Positions 1 to 5,934 are shown, counted from the stretch's first letter. The stretch: 5,934 bases of DNA from Bifidobacterium breve (GCA_943323935.2 CALPJR020000063.1:1-5934); one strand, 5' to 3'. The notes: a model not told the origin generated them from the letters alone. Made by a program: numbers and translations.

Positions 1-131
1 ATGGTTTTTATGCAGACATTGAGTTTGAGCAAAAAAAACAATTGGATAAATTATTGGTGGATTTAAAATCCATGACCAATAGTTTTAAAGTATTTGGATT
101 GTACAAAAAAGGTAAAGTTGTAAAAGGATAA
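1..131 (+). CDS. pheA: Prephenate dehydratase, C-terminal end of ACT domain (5'-truncated)
   Basis: Only the 3' end is present: 42 codons read from base 3, then a TAA stop at 129-131. The peptide begins GFYADIEFE and ends VFGLYKKGKVVKG. This matches the last strand-helix-strand of the regulatory ACT domain of prephenate dehydratase, where an aromatic-rich 'Y-x-D-I-E' strand is followed by a helix and a closing 'x-x-G-x-Y' strand. The family converts prephenate to phenylpyruvate in the cytoplasm, and phenylalanine binds the ACT domain as feedback inhibitor. The catalytic domain and the phenylalanine-binding motif lie upstream of the window, so activity cannot be judged. The gene ends two bases before the aminotransferase start, and tyrA follows, which strongly supports the assignment. 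Other ACT-domain proteins could share this tail, but the context makes PheA by far the best reading. Confidence 0.85.
   Translation, partial: GFYADIEFEQKKQLDKLLVDLKSMTNSFKVFGLYKKGKVVKG
124..128 (+). promoter_or_regulatory. Possible ribosome binding site for the aminotransferase
   Basis: AAGGA lies inside the last codons of pheA, five bases before the ATG at 134. It is one of only two credible Shine-Dalgarno-like sequences in the window (the other is before aroB) and supports the chosen start. Bacteroidota often initiate without one, so it may be partly fortuitous. Confidence 0.45.
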
Positions 132-133
132 GT

Positions 134-1297
134 ATGAATTGGACGGTATCAAAAAGATTGGATGGGATTGGAGAATATTATTTTTCAACCAAATTGCGCG
201 AAGTTGACGAACTCAACAAAGCAGGCAAGCAAATTATCAATTTAGGTATTGGTAGTCCTGATTTGCCTCCGCATCCAGATGTGGTTAAAACTTTACAAGA
301 AGAAGCAAGTAAAGACAATCAACATGCTTACCAATCATATAAAGGCGTTCCAGTTTTAAGAGAAGCAATCGCCGCATGGTATCAAAAATATTTCAAAGTA
401 GAAGGCATCAATCCTGCTACAGAAATATTACCACTATTAGGAAGTAAAGAAGGGATCATGCATATCTGCATGACCTATTTAAATGAAGGAGATCAGGTGT
501 TAATCCCTAATCCTGGTTATCCTACTTATACAAGTGCAGTTAAATTAGCGGGTGGCACTCCGCTTTATTATGAGCTAACTGCCGAAAACAGTTGGGCGCC
601 TGACTTTGAAAATTTAGAAAAATCAGATTTATCAAAGGTCAAGTTGATGTGGGTGAACTATCCACATATGCCAACAGGACAAAGTCCAACCAAAGCGCTT
701 TTTGAGCAATTGGTTGCCTTTGGGAAGAAGCATCAAATATTGATTTGTCATGACAATCCTTATGCATTTATCTTAAACAATCAACCCGAAAGTTTATTGT
801 CTATCGAAGGTGCAAAAGAGGTGGTGATCGAATTAAACTCTCTGAGTAAAAGCCAAAACATGGCAGGGTGGAGAGTCGGCATGTTAATTGCTGCCGAAGA
901 CAGAATCAATGAAATACTTAGGTTTAAATCCAATATGGACAGTGGTATGTTTTTACCAGTCCAACTAGCAGCTGCAAAAGCATTAAGTCTAGACGAAAGT
1001 TGGTATGAATCCGTGAATAAAATATATACCGCACGTCGCGAAAAAGTATTCGAATTATTAGATGTTTTAAAATGTGCTTATTCAAAACAACAAGTTGGAA
1101 TGTTTGTTTGGGCAAAAATTCCAGCCACATTCAAAGACGGTTATGCGTTGAGTGACAAAGTGCTTTACGAAGCCAATGTATTTATCACCCCAGGAGGCAT
1201 TTTTGGATCTGCTGGTAACGACTATATCCGTGTGAGTTTGTGTGGGTCATTAGAAAAATTTAGTGAAGCAATTAAAAGAATTGAAGCATGCGTTTAA
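134..1297 (+). CDS. PLP-dependent class I/II aminotransferase, probably for aromatic amino acids/prephenate
   Basis: This is a 387-residue fold-type I aminotransferase of normal length with no signal peptide. Visible landmarks are the substrate-side glycine motif LGIGSPDLPP (37-46), Y69 in the YQSYKGVPVLR segment, the NYPHMPTG loop (175-182), D207 and Y210 in HDNPY (pyridine-nitrogen and O3' contacts), the Schiff-base lysine K239 in SLSKS, R247 in AGWRVG (phosphate contact), and R366 in YIRVSL (substrate carboxylate). The usual Asn of the NNPTG loop is Met179 here. The family moves an amino group between an amino acid and a 2-oxo acid. Sitting between pheA and tyrA, this member most likely transaminates phenylpyruvate and 4-hydroxyphenylpyruvate, or prephenate to arogenate; aspartate or LL-diaminopimelate-type substrates cannot be excluded from sequence. 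The ATG at 134 has an AAGGA five bases upstream. The gene overlaps tyrA by 10 bases, so translation is probably coupled. Confidence 0.93.
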   Translation: MNWTVSKRLDGIGEYYFSTKLREVDELNKAGKQIINLGIGSPDLPPHPDVVKTLQEEASKDNQHAYQSYKGVPVLREAIAAWYQKYFKVEGINPATEILPLLGSKEGIMHICMTYLNEGDQVLIPNPGYPTYTSAVKLAGGTPLYYELTAENSWAPDFENLEKSDLSKVKLMWVNYPHMPTGQSPTKALFEQLVAFGKKHQILICHDNPYAFILNNQPESLLSIEGAKEVVIELNSLSKSQNMAGWRVGMLIAAEDRINEILRFKSNMDSGMFLPVQLAAAKALSLDESWYESVNKIYTARREKVFELLDVLKCAYSKQQVGMFVWAKIPATFKDGYALSDKVLYEANVFITPGGIFGSAGNDYIRVSLCGSLEKFSEAIKRIEACV

Positions 1298-2127
1298 CAG
1301 TAATTGGTATCGGATTAATTGGCGGCTCTATTGCCATGACCCTAAAGCAAAAAGGCTTTGTGGAGCATGTCATTGGAGTAGACAATAATCCTTTGCACCA
1401 AGACCAAGCATTGCAATTGGGTATTGTAGATGAGATGATGTCTTTAGAAGACGCCATTGTATCCTCTGATCTAATTGTCATTGCAACGCCAGTGAATATT
1501 GCAGAAATATTGCTCCCAACTATTTTAGATTTAATTGACAAGCAGGTTGTGTTTGATGTAGGGTCTACTAAGGAGAGTATTGTACAAATCGCGAACGGGC
1601 ATTCCAAAAGAGGAAGATTTGTTCCGACCCACCCCATGTGGGGAACTGAATTTAGTGGTCCAGAAGCGGCTCAACAAGATGCATTTAAAGAAAAGGCAAC
1701 GGTGATTTGTAATAAAGAACAAATGGACCAAGATGCTCTGACTTTAGTAGAGCAAGTGTATGAGCAATTAGGGATGCATATATTATACATGGATGCAATG
1801 AAGCACGACATCCATGTGGCTTATGTAAGCCATATATCGCATATTACTTCTTTTGCATTGGCGAATACCGTGTTAGAGAAGGAGAAAGAGTCCGATGCTA
1901 TTTTTGAATTAGCGAGTGGTGGTTTTGAAAGCACAGTGCGTTTGGCCAAGTCCAATGCAGCAATGTGGGTTCCCATCTTTATGCAGAATAAGGAAAATGT
2001 GTTGGATGTGCTAAATGAGCATATCAGTCAATTGAAAAAGTTTAAGTCATGTCTTGAAAAAGAGAATAGTGACTACTTATCTGATTTGATTGAAAATGCG
2101 AATGGTATTAAAAGAATTTTAAAATAA
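1288..2127 (+). CDS. tyrA: Prephenate dehydrogenase
   Basis: The 279-residue cytoplasmic enzyme oxidatively decarboxylates prephenate to 4-hydroxyphenylpyruvate, the tyrosine-branch step. The N-terminal Rossmann fold opens at residue 3 with the dinucleotide motif GIGLIGGS (7-14). D32 at the end of the second strand favours NAD over NADP. DVGSTK (90-95) and THPMWGTEFSGP (114-125, with H115) form the family's active-site segments. The helical C-terminal dimer domain carries SHISH (181-185) and the SGGFEST..R stretch with R218, the usual carboxylate-binding arginine. No ACT or chorismate mutase domain is attached; at this length the protein is the minimal two-domain form. The ATG at 1288 lies inside the aminotransferase gene (10-base overlap), and it is the natural start because the Rossmann strand begins immediately. 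Arogenate use cannot be excluded, but prephenate is the default for this class. Confidence 0.95.
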   Translation: MRLTVIGIGLIGGSIAMTLKQKGFVEHVIGVDNNPLHQDQALQLGIVDEMMSLEDAIVSSDLIVIATPVNIAEILLPTILDLIDKQVVFDVGSTKESIVQIANGHSKRGRFVPTHPMWGTEFSGPEAAQQDAFKEKATVICNKEQMDQDALTLVEQVYEQLGMHILYMDAMKHDIHVAYVSHISHITSFALANTVLEKEKESDAIFELASGGFESTVRLAKSNAAMWVPIFMQNKENVLDVLNEHISQLKKFKSCLEKENSDYLSDLIENANGIKRILK

Positions 2128-2134
2128 AATTCTT
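2112..2134 (+). repeat. Perfect 10-bp inverted repeat over the tyrA stop codon
   Basis: AAGAATTTTA (2112-2121) and TAAAATTCTT (2125-2134) are exact reverse complements separated by AAA. The right arm starts with the tyrA TAA stop. Each arm has a single G or C, so the stem would be weak, and no T-run follows. It might be a weak 3'-end structure before the helicase gene, or a chance product of AT-rich sequence; it does not qualify as an intrinsic terminator. Confidence 0.4.
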
Positions 2135-2159
2135 AATTAAAGAAAATTAAAAATTAAAA

Positions 2160-3980
2160 ATGAAGAAGACAGAAGAGATGAATACAACGAATGAATTAAT
2201 AGAAGCAGTAAAGTCAAAAAAGACTTTTGCAGAATTAGGTGTAAATGAGCAATTGGTAAAATCAGTGACCGAATTAGGTTATACACATGCCACTGAAATT
2301 CAGGAGCGTTCAATTCCGGTATTGATTAGCGGAACAAAAGATTTTATTGGATTGGCGCAAACAGGTACTGGTAAAACAGCAGCATTTGGTTTGCCATTGA
2401 TTCAATTAATCAAAACAGCCGACAAACATCCACAAGCCTTAGTGGTTTGTCCTACACGTGAATTGTGTATGCAAATAGTGAATGAAATTAACTTATTTAA
2501 AAAGCACGTTCCTGGTGTTCAAGTTTTAGCAGTATACGGTGGTACATCCATTGGAATGCAAATAAGAGACTTGAAAAGAGGGGTACAAATTATTGTAGCT
2601 ACACCAGGTCGTTTAATTGACTTGATTGAGCGCAAGGCCATTAACCTTGAGCAAATCGAATATGTTGTTTTAGATGAGGCAGACGAAATGTTGAATATGG
2701 GATTCCAAGAAGACATTGAGTTTATCTTAAAGAACACACCTAACCGTGAAAGTATTTGGTTATTTAGTGCTACCATGCCAACTGAAATCCGAAAAGTAAG
2801 TAAGCGTTACATGAAAGAGCCAGTGGAAGTAACCATTGGTAAGGTGAATGCAACCAATAAAAGTATTGATCACCAATATTATGTGACCTCGGCGCAGTAT
2901 CGTTATGAGACTTTAAAAAGAATCATCGATTTTAACCCAGGTATTTATGGTATCATCTTTACACGAACCAAAGCAGATGCGCAAGATGTATCGGCACGTT
3001 TAACACGTGAAGGATATGATATTGATGCCATCCATGGTGACTTGACACAACAACAACGTGATAGAGTGATGGGTCAGTTCAGAGATAAAACATTACAATT
3101 GTTAATTGCAACCGATGTGGCTGCTCGTGGTATTGACGTAAAAGGCATTACACATGTCATTAACTACGAATTACCAGATGACGTAGAAGTATACACACAC
3201 CGAAGTGGTCGTACAGGCCGTGCTGGTAGTCAAGGTATTTGTATTTCTATTGTGCATGCAAGAGAGTCTTACAGATTACGTCAAATTGAGAATATCAATA
3301 AAAGCACTTTCCATAAATTAGATATTCCTAGCGGTAAAGACGTTTGTAGAAAACAATTCTTCCACGTAATGGATAAATTAATGTCTACCGATGTGAGCCA
3401 TGGTGATTATGAAACTTATGTGCCCATGTTGGCAGAAAAATTTGCCGACATGACAAAGGAAGAAATTTTAAAGCGCGTAGCTGCTTTAGAGTTCAATCGT
3501 TTCTTAGCCTATTATGAAAATGCAGCAGACTTAAATATCCGTGCAGTTGAAAAAGGCCGTCGTGATGTTGGTGGCATGCAAGATCGTAATAGAGAAAGAG
3601 GACGTAACGAATACTCAGATCGCAGAAGCGGTGGAGACAGAACCAATAATGATAGCAGAGATCGTGGTGCAGACCGTGGAGATAGAGGCGGACGAAGCCA
3701 ATCAAGAGGGGCTGCAGGCGCAACGCGTTTGTTCGTGAATTTAGGAACAAAAGATGGTTTTTATAAAGCGAGTTTCTTACAATTTATTTTAGACATGAGT
3801 GATTTGAAAAAAGAAGTATTGGGTAAAATAGATATGAGAGACATGAACAGCTGGATAGAAATTGAATCAGGCGCTGCTAAAAAAATGATTTCAGCTTTAG
3901 ATGGCAAGAACTATAAGGGTCGTCGTATTCGTATGAATGATGCAGATAGCGGCGGTCAAAGAGGCAGTAACGAAGGATAA
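2160..3980 (+). CDS. deaD: DEAD-box ATP-dependent RNA helicase with DbpA-type RNA-binding domain (DeaD/CsdA-like)
   Basis: This 606-residue protein should unwind or remodel structured RNA using ATP. All core motifs are intact: F23 and Q48 of the Q motif, AQTGTGKT (66-73, motif I), PTREL (98-102, Ia), ATPGR (147-151, Ib), DEAD (172-175, II), SAT (203-205, III), IIFTRTK (265-271, IV), ATDVAARGID (317-326, V) and HRSGRTGR (347-354, VI). A helical extension (about 380-460) leads to a disordered Arg/Gly/Asp linker (467-517). A C-terminal RRM-like DbpA domain (about 521-592, TRLFVNLG to GRRIRM) follows. Length and order resemble DeaD/CsdA, which acts in ribosome assembly and cold adaptation; a true DbpA is shorter and lacks such a linker. 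Thirty-two AT-rich bases separate it from tyrA, with no clear Shine-Dalgarno. M7 (2178) is an alternative start. Its place inside an aromatic pathway cluster is unexpected. The symbol is by architecture and not certain. Confidence 0.95.
   Translation: MKKTEEMNTTNELIEAVKSKKTFAELGVNEQLVKSVTELGYTHATEIQERSIPVLISGTKDFIGLAQTGTGKTAAFGLPLIQLIKTADKHPQALVVCPTRELCMQIVNEINLFKKHVPGVQVLAVYGGTSIGMQIRDLKRGVQIIVATPGRLIDLIERKAINLEQIEYVVLDEADEMLNMGFQEDIEFILKNTPNRESIWLFSATMPTEIRKVSKRYMKEPVEVTIGKVNATNKSIDHQYYVTSAQYRYETLKRIIDFNPGIYGIIFTRTKADAQDVSARLTREGYDIDAIHGDLTQQQRDRVMGQFRDKTLQLLIATDVAARGIDVKGITHVINYELPDDVEVYTHRSGRTGRAGSQGICISIVHARESYRLRQIENINKSTFHKLDIPSGKDVCRKQFFHVMDKLMSTDVSHGDYETYVPMLAEKFADMTKEEILKRVAALEFNRFLAYYENAADLNIRAVEKGRRDVGGMQDRNRERGRNEYSDRRSGGDRTNNDSRDRGADRGDRGGRSQSRGAAGATRLFVNLGTKDGFYKASFLQFILDMSDLKKEVLGKIDMRDMNSWIEIESGAAKKMISALDGKNYKGRRIRMNDADSGGQRGSNEG
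3558..3710 (+). other. Low-complexity Arg/Gly/Asp-rich linker region of the helicase
   Basis: These bases encode helicase residues 467-517, of which 15 of 51 are arginine and most of the rest are Gly, Asp, Asn and Ser. There are tandem DRG-type triplets around 501-511. Such segments are typically disordered and bind RNA non-specifically. The repeated GAT/CGT/GGT-like codons make the DNA internally repetitive, so this is the part of the gene most likely to vary in length between relatives. Confidence 0.75.
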
Positions 3981-4016
3981 AGTATAACAACATCTCAAAT
4001 ATTAAAATTGGTTAAC

Positions 4017-5072
4017 ATGGGAATTTTATTACAGAAAGCACCATTGATTATTTCAGGTCCTTGCAGTGCAGAAACAGAAGAACAAGTTATGCAAACAGCT
4101 ATTCGATTGGCTGCTACAGGCAGGGTCGACATTATGCGTGCAGGTATCTGGAAGCCAAGAACAAGGCCTGGTAGCTTTGAAGGGATTGGCACTAAAGGTT
4201 TGCCTTGGTTGCAACAAGCAAAAAAGGAAACTGGATTACCAATTGCAGTAGAAGTGGCTACTGGCAAACAAGTAGAAGATGCCTTGCATTTTGGTGTGGA
4301 TGTACTTTGGATTGGTGCAAGAACGACGGTGAACCCTTTTAGTGTGCAAGAAATTGCGGATGCATTAAGAGGTGTTAAAGTGCCTGTATTGATAAAAAAT
4401 CCATTGAATCCAGACCTTGAATTATGGGTGGGTGGCATGGAACGCATTGCCAAAGCAGGTATCGAAGAACTTGGACTGATTCACAGAGGTTTTAGTTCTT
4501 ATGGTAATACCGAATACCGCAATGCACCTATGTGGCATCTTGCCATTGAGATGAAGCGTCGTTATCCAGGTATTCCAATGATCAATGACCCGTCTCATAT
4601 TTGTGGTCGTCGTGATATTTTACAAGCAGTAGCACAACAAGCAATTGACTTAGACTTTGATGGTTTAATCATTGAATCACATATCGATCCAGACAATGCT
4701 TGGAGTGATGCGAAACAACAAATTACGCCTGAAGTATTGAAGGAAATGTTGGAAGCCATTCGTTGGAGAAAAGAAAATATTGCCTCCGAAGCATTTCATA
4801 TGGCATTAGAAAAACTGCGTCAACAAATTAATCAATTAGATGATGAATTGTTACAAGTATTATCTACACGTATGAAAGTGGCACAAAAAATTGGTGAATA
4901 TAAAAAGAACAACGACATCACCATCCTTCAAACCAATCGTTGGAATGAAATTTTAGAAAGAGCAGTTGCGAAAGGGAATATTTTAGGATTGAGTGACGAC
5001 TTTATCACTAAATACATGGACGCAGTGCATATGGAAAGTATTCAACAACAAAATAAAATTATGAATAGCTAA
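4017..5072 (+). CDS. aroF: Bifunctional 3-deoxy-7-phosphoheptulonate (DAHP) synthase / chorismate mutase
   Basis: The 351-residue fusion combines the first shikimate step (phosphoenolpyruvate plus erythrose 4-phosphate to DAHP) with chorismate-to-prephenate conversion. Residues 1-250 form a type I-beta, KDO8P-synthase-like barrel: GPCSAE (14-19, metal ligand C16), KPRT (47-50), IGARTT (99-104), HRGF (156-159), DPSH (191-194, ligand H194), IIESH (ligand E220) and SDAKQQ (ligand D231). Residues about 258-351 are an AroQ-type all-helical mutase with R268, R285, K296, R308, S341 and Q345 at expected active-site positions; Gln305 and Trp309 stand where the E. coli enzyme has Asp and Glu. No N-terminal ACT or extension precedes the barrel, so feedback probably works through the mutase domain, as known for the Prevotella enzyme of this architecture (prephenate). 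I chose ATG 4017 over in-frame TTG 4008, because the barrel begins at once. No Shine-Dalgarno is evident; the gap to the helicase is 36 bases. Confidence 0.95.
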   Translation: MGILLQKAPLIISGPCSAETEEQVMQTAIRLAATGRVDIMRAGIWKPRTRPGSFEGIGTKGLPWLQQAKKETGLPIAVEVATGKQVEDALHFGVDVLWIGARTTVNPFSVQEIADALRGVKVPVLIKNPLNPDLELWVGGMERIAKAGIEELGLIHRGFSSYGNTEYRNAPMWHLAIEMKRRYPGIPMINDPSHICGRRDILQAVAQQAIDLDFDGLIIESHIDPDNAWSDAKQQITPEVLKEMLEAIRWRKENIASEAFHMALEKLRQQINQLDDELLQVLSTRMKVAQKIGEYKKNNDITILQTNRWNEILERAVAKGNILGLSDDFITKYMDAVHMESIQQQNKIMNS

Positions 5073-5105
5073 GATTGACTGGTAGCTCCAGCAATCTTAG
5101 TTGTT
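5064..5105 (+). other. Strong imperfect hairpin between the DAHP synthase stop and aroB
   Basis: CTAAGATTG (5069-5077) pairs exactly with CAATCTTAG (5092-5100). After a single bulged A (5078), CTGG (5079-5082) pairs with CCAG (5088-5091), leaving a TAGCT loop. The stem extends outward by five more pairs (5064-5068 with 5101-5105), two of them G-T wobbles, giving about 18 pairs. The DAHP synthase stop codon (5070-5072) sits in the left arm. TTGTT instead of a clean T-run follows, so it is a poor classical terminator. It could be an attenuator, a partial terminator, an mRNA-processing or stability element, or a fold that affects aroB translation, whose start is 14 bases beyond the stem. Confidence 0.65.
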
Positions 5106-5111
5106 ATAAAT

Positions 5112-5115
5112 GGAG
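5112..5115 (+). promoter_or_regulatory. Probable ribosome binding site of aroB
   Basis: GGAG stands four bases before the ATG at 5120, a rather short spacer. It lies just outside the hairpin ending at 5105, so the hairpin would not hide it directly. It supports 5120 as the aroB start. Confidence 0.5.
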
Positions 5116-5119
5116 TAAA

Positions 5120-5934
5120 ATGAAAAACTGGAAAGTTAAATTTTCAAATAATACAGTTGAGTTTGTATTAGATGGCAAATTTGCAACTATTGGTAAAATG
5201 ATAGACAAAGCAAATGCTATTTATATCACAGACGAGAATGTCTATGCATTGCATCAACAAATTTTTAAAGGGAAACCAACTATTGTTATTCCTGCTGGAG
5301 AAATACATAAGCAACAGGCAACAGTCGATTTTATCATAGAAGCCTTATTGAATTTTGGCGCCAATAGACAATCTGTATTGATTGGCGTTGGAGGAGGTGT
5401 TGTAACAGATATGGTTGGCTATGTGGCTGGTGTATTTATGCGCGGTGTTCAATTTGGATTTGTACCAACAACCCTATTGGCGATGGTAGATGCTGCTATT
5501 GGTGGAAAGAATGGCATCGATGTGTGGGTCTATAAAAATATGGTTGGTTTGATTCGTCAACCTGCTTTTATTGTATACGACCACAGCTTCTTGTCAACTT
5601 TGCCTAGCTATCAATGGGAAAATGGATTTGCAGAAATCATTAAACATGCTGCGATCAAAGATGCAGGCATGTTAAAGGAATTAAACGAAAAGGATTTATC
5701 CTTTTATCAAAAGAATAAAAAAGCTTTGGCTGCATTGATTCAAAAAAATGTAGAGATCAAAGTAAAAGTGGTTCAGAAAGATGAATTTGAACAAGGAGAT
5801 CGCAAGCTGTTAAACTTTGGACATACTTTAGGGCATGCTATTGAAAATGAACATGCTTTATTGCATGGCCATGCAATCAGTATTGGGATGGTCTACGCTG
5901 CTAAAATTTCACAAGTATTATTAGGTTTCACTGG
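5120..5934 (+). CDS. aroB: 3-dehydroquinate synthase (3'-truncated by window end)
   Basis: 271 complete codons are present and the reading frame is still open at the last base; family members are about 340-360 residues, so roughly a quarter is missing. The enzyme closes DAHP to 3-dehydroquinate, the second shikimate step, using NAD and a divalent metal. Visible motifs are PAGE (58-61), the nucleotide-binding GGGVVTD (91-97), PTTLLAMVDAAIGGK (116-130), KNMVG (139-143), GFAEIIKH (169-176), DRKLLNFGHTLGHAIE (227-242) and LLHGHA (247-252). The expected metal ligands are E172, H235 and H249. Most bacterial homologues read GGGVVGD at the glycine motif; here the sixth residue is Thr96. The gene follows directly after DAHP synthase, the enzyme that makes its substrate, with a 47-base gap holding a hairpin and a GGAG ribosome site. 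Start at ATG 5120 fits the family N-terminus. No internal stop or frameshift is seen. Confidence 0.95.
   Translation, partial: MKNWKVKFSNNTVEFVLDGKFATIGKMIDKANAIYITDENVYALHQQIFKGKPTIVIPAGEIHKQQATVDFIIEALLNFGANRQSVLIGVGGGVVTDMVGYVAGVFMRGVQFGFVPTTLLAMVDAAIGGKNGIDVWVYKNMVGLIRQPAFIVYDHSFLSTLPSYQWENGFAEIIKHAAIKDAGMLKELNEKDLSFYQKNKKALAALIQKNVEIKVKVVQKDEFEQGDRKLLNFGHTLGHAIENEHALLHGHAISIGMVYAAKISQVLLGFT

Noticed and set aside
1..66. Frame-1 ATG at base 1 opening a 21-codon reading frame
   Set aside because: It ends in TAA at 64-66 and its product looks like nothing; frame 3 over the same bases gives a clear PheA ACT-domain tail ending right before the aminotransferase.
1272..1637. Minus-strand open frame of 121 codons opposite the tyrA start
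   Set aside because: It lies wholly antisense to the well-supported aminotransferase/tyrA genes, and its Ser/Thr/Ile-rich product shows no family motif; it is a shadow of tyrA.
1899..1906. TATTTTTG matching the Bacteroidota -7 promoter consensus TAnnTTTG
   Set aside because: It is inside conserved tyrA coding sequence, has no TTG element at the proper distance upstream, and short matches are expected by chance in AT-rich DNA.
3541..3738. Plus-strand 65-codon frame within the helicase linker
   Set aside because: The acidic, Glu/Val/Ile-rich product is the out-of-frame reading of the repetitive Arg/Gly/Asp codons; no start signal or family resemblance.
4003..4010. TAAAATTG before DAHP synthase, one mismatch from the -7 consensus
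   Set aside because: No upstream TTG element, and it sits only 6 bases before the start codon, leaving almost no leader; too weak to call a promoter.
3995..4453. Minus-strand open frame of 152 codons opposite the DAHP synthase start
   Set aside because: Antisense to the conserved DAHP synthase barrel; product is Ser/Thr/Ala/Pro-rich without motifs. It arises from codon bias of the sense gene.
5064..5105. Calling the junction hairpin a Rho-independent terminator
   Set aside because: The stem is strong, but the downstream bases are TTGTTATAAATGG with no continuous T-run, and a closely spaced pathway gene follows in the same direction.
1..5934. Mobile element, CRISPR, tRNA or defence-type system
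   Set aside because: Coding density is nearly complete with housekeeping genes; no transposase, direct-repeat array, terminal repeats or cloverleaf-forming segment was seen.

Overview
The window is a compact, AT-rich, single-strand gene cluster for aromatic amino acid biosynthesis. All six genes read on the + strand. Its character points to the Bacteroidota, plausibly a Chitinophagaceae/Sphingobacteriia-type member. The reasons are a DAHP synthase fused to a C-terminal chorismate mutase, a separate PheA, aminotransferase and short TyrA packed together, A-rich translation starts mostly without a clear Shine-Dalgarno, and low-GC codon use. The lineage is an inference from gene content, not from a marker gene.

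Layout: (1) the last 43 codons, including stop, of a prephenate dehydratase (pheA, 1-131); (2) a fold-type I PLP aminotransferase (134-1297), two bases downstream; (3) prephenate dehydrogenase tyrA (1288-2127), overlapping the aminotransferase by 10 bases; (4) a DEAD-box RNA helicase with an Arg/Gly/Asp-rich linker and a DbpA-type RNA-binding domain (2160-3980); (5) the bifunctional DAHP synthase/chorismate mutase (best start 4017, end 5072); (6) 3-dehydroquinate synthase aroB (from 5120), cut by the window end. No intergenic gap exceeds 47 bases.

The genes supply the entry of the shikimate pathway (DAHP synthase, then AroB) and its Phe/Tyr end (chorismate mutase, prephenate dehydratase, prephenate dehydrogenase, aminotransferase). 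The middle steps (aroD/E/K/A/C functions) are absent from the window. The chorismate mutase domain makes prephenate, the shared substrate of PheA and TyrA, and the aminotransferase can finish both branches. The helicase is the one gene that does not belong to the pathway. A strong hairpin spans the end of the DAHP synthase gene and the gap before aroB.

I found no mobile element, CRISPR array, tRNA/rRNA or evidently novel system. The points worth a second look are the helicase inside the pathway cluster, the hairpin before aroB, and a few substitutions at usually conserved catalytic positions (Met179 in the aminotransferase; Gln305 and Trp309 in the chorismate mutase domain).
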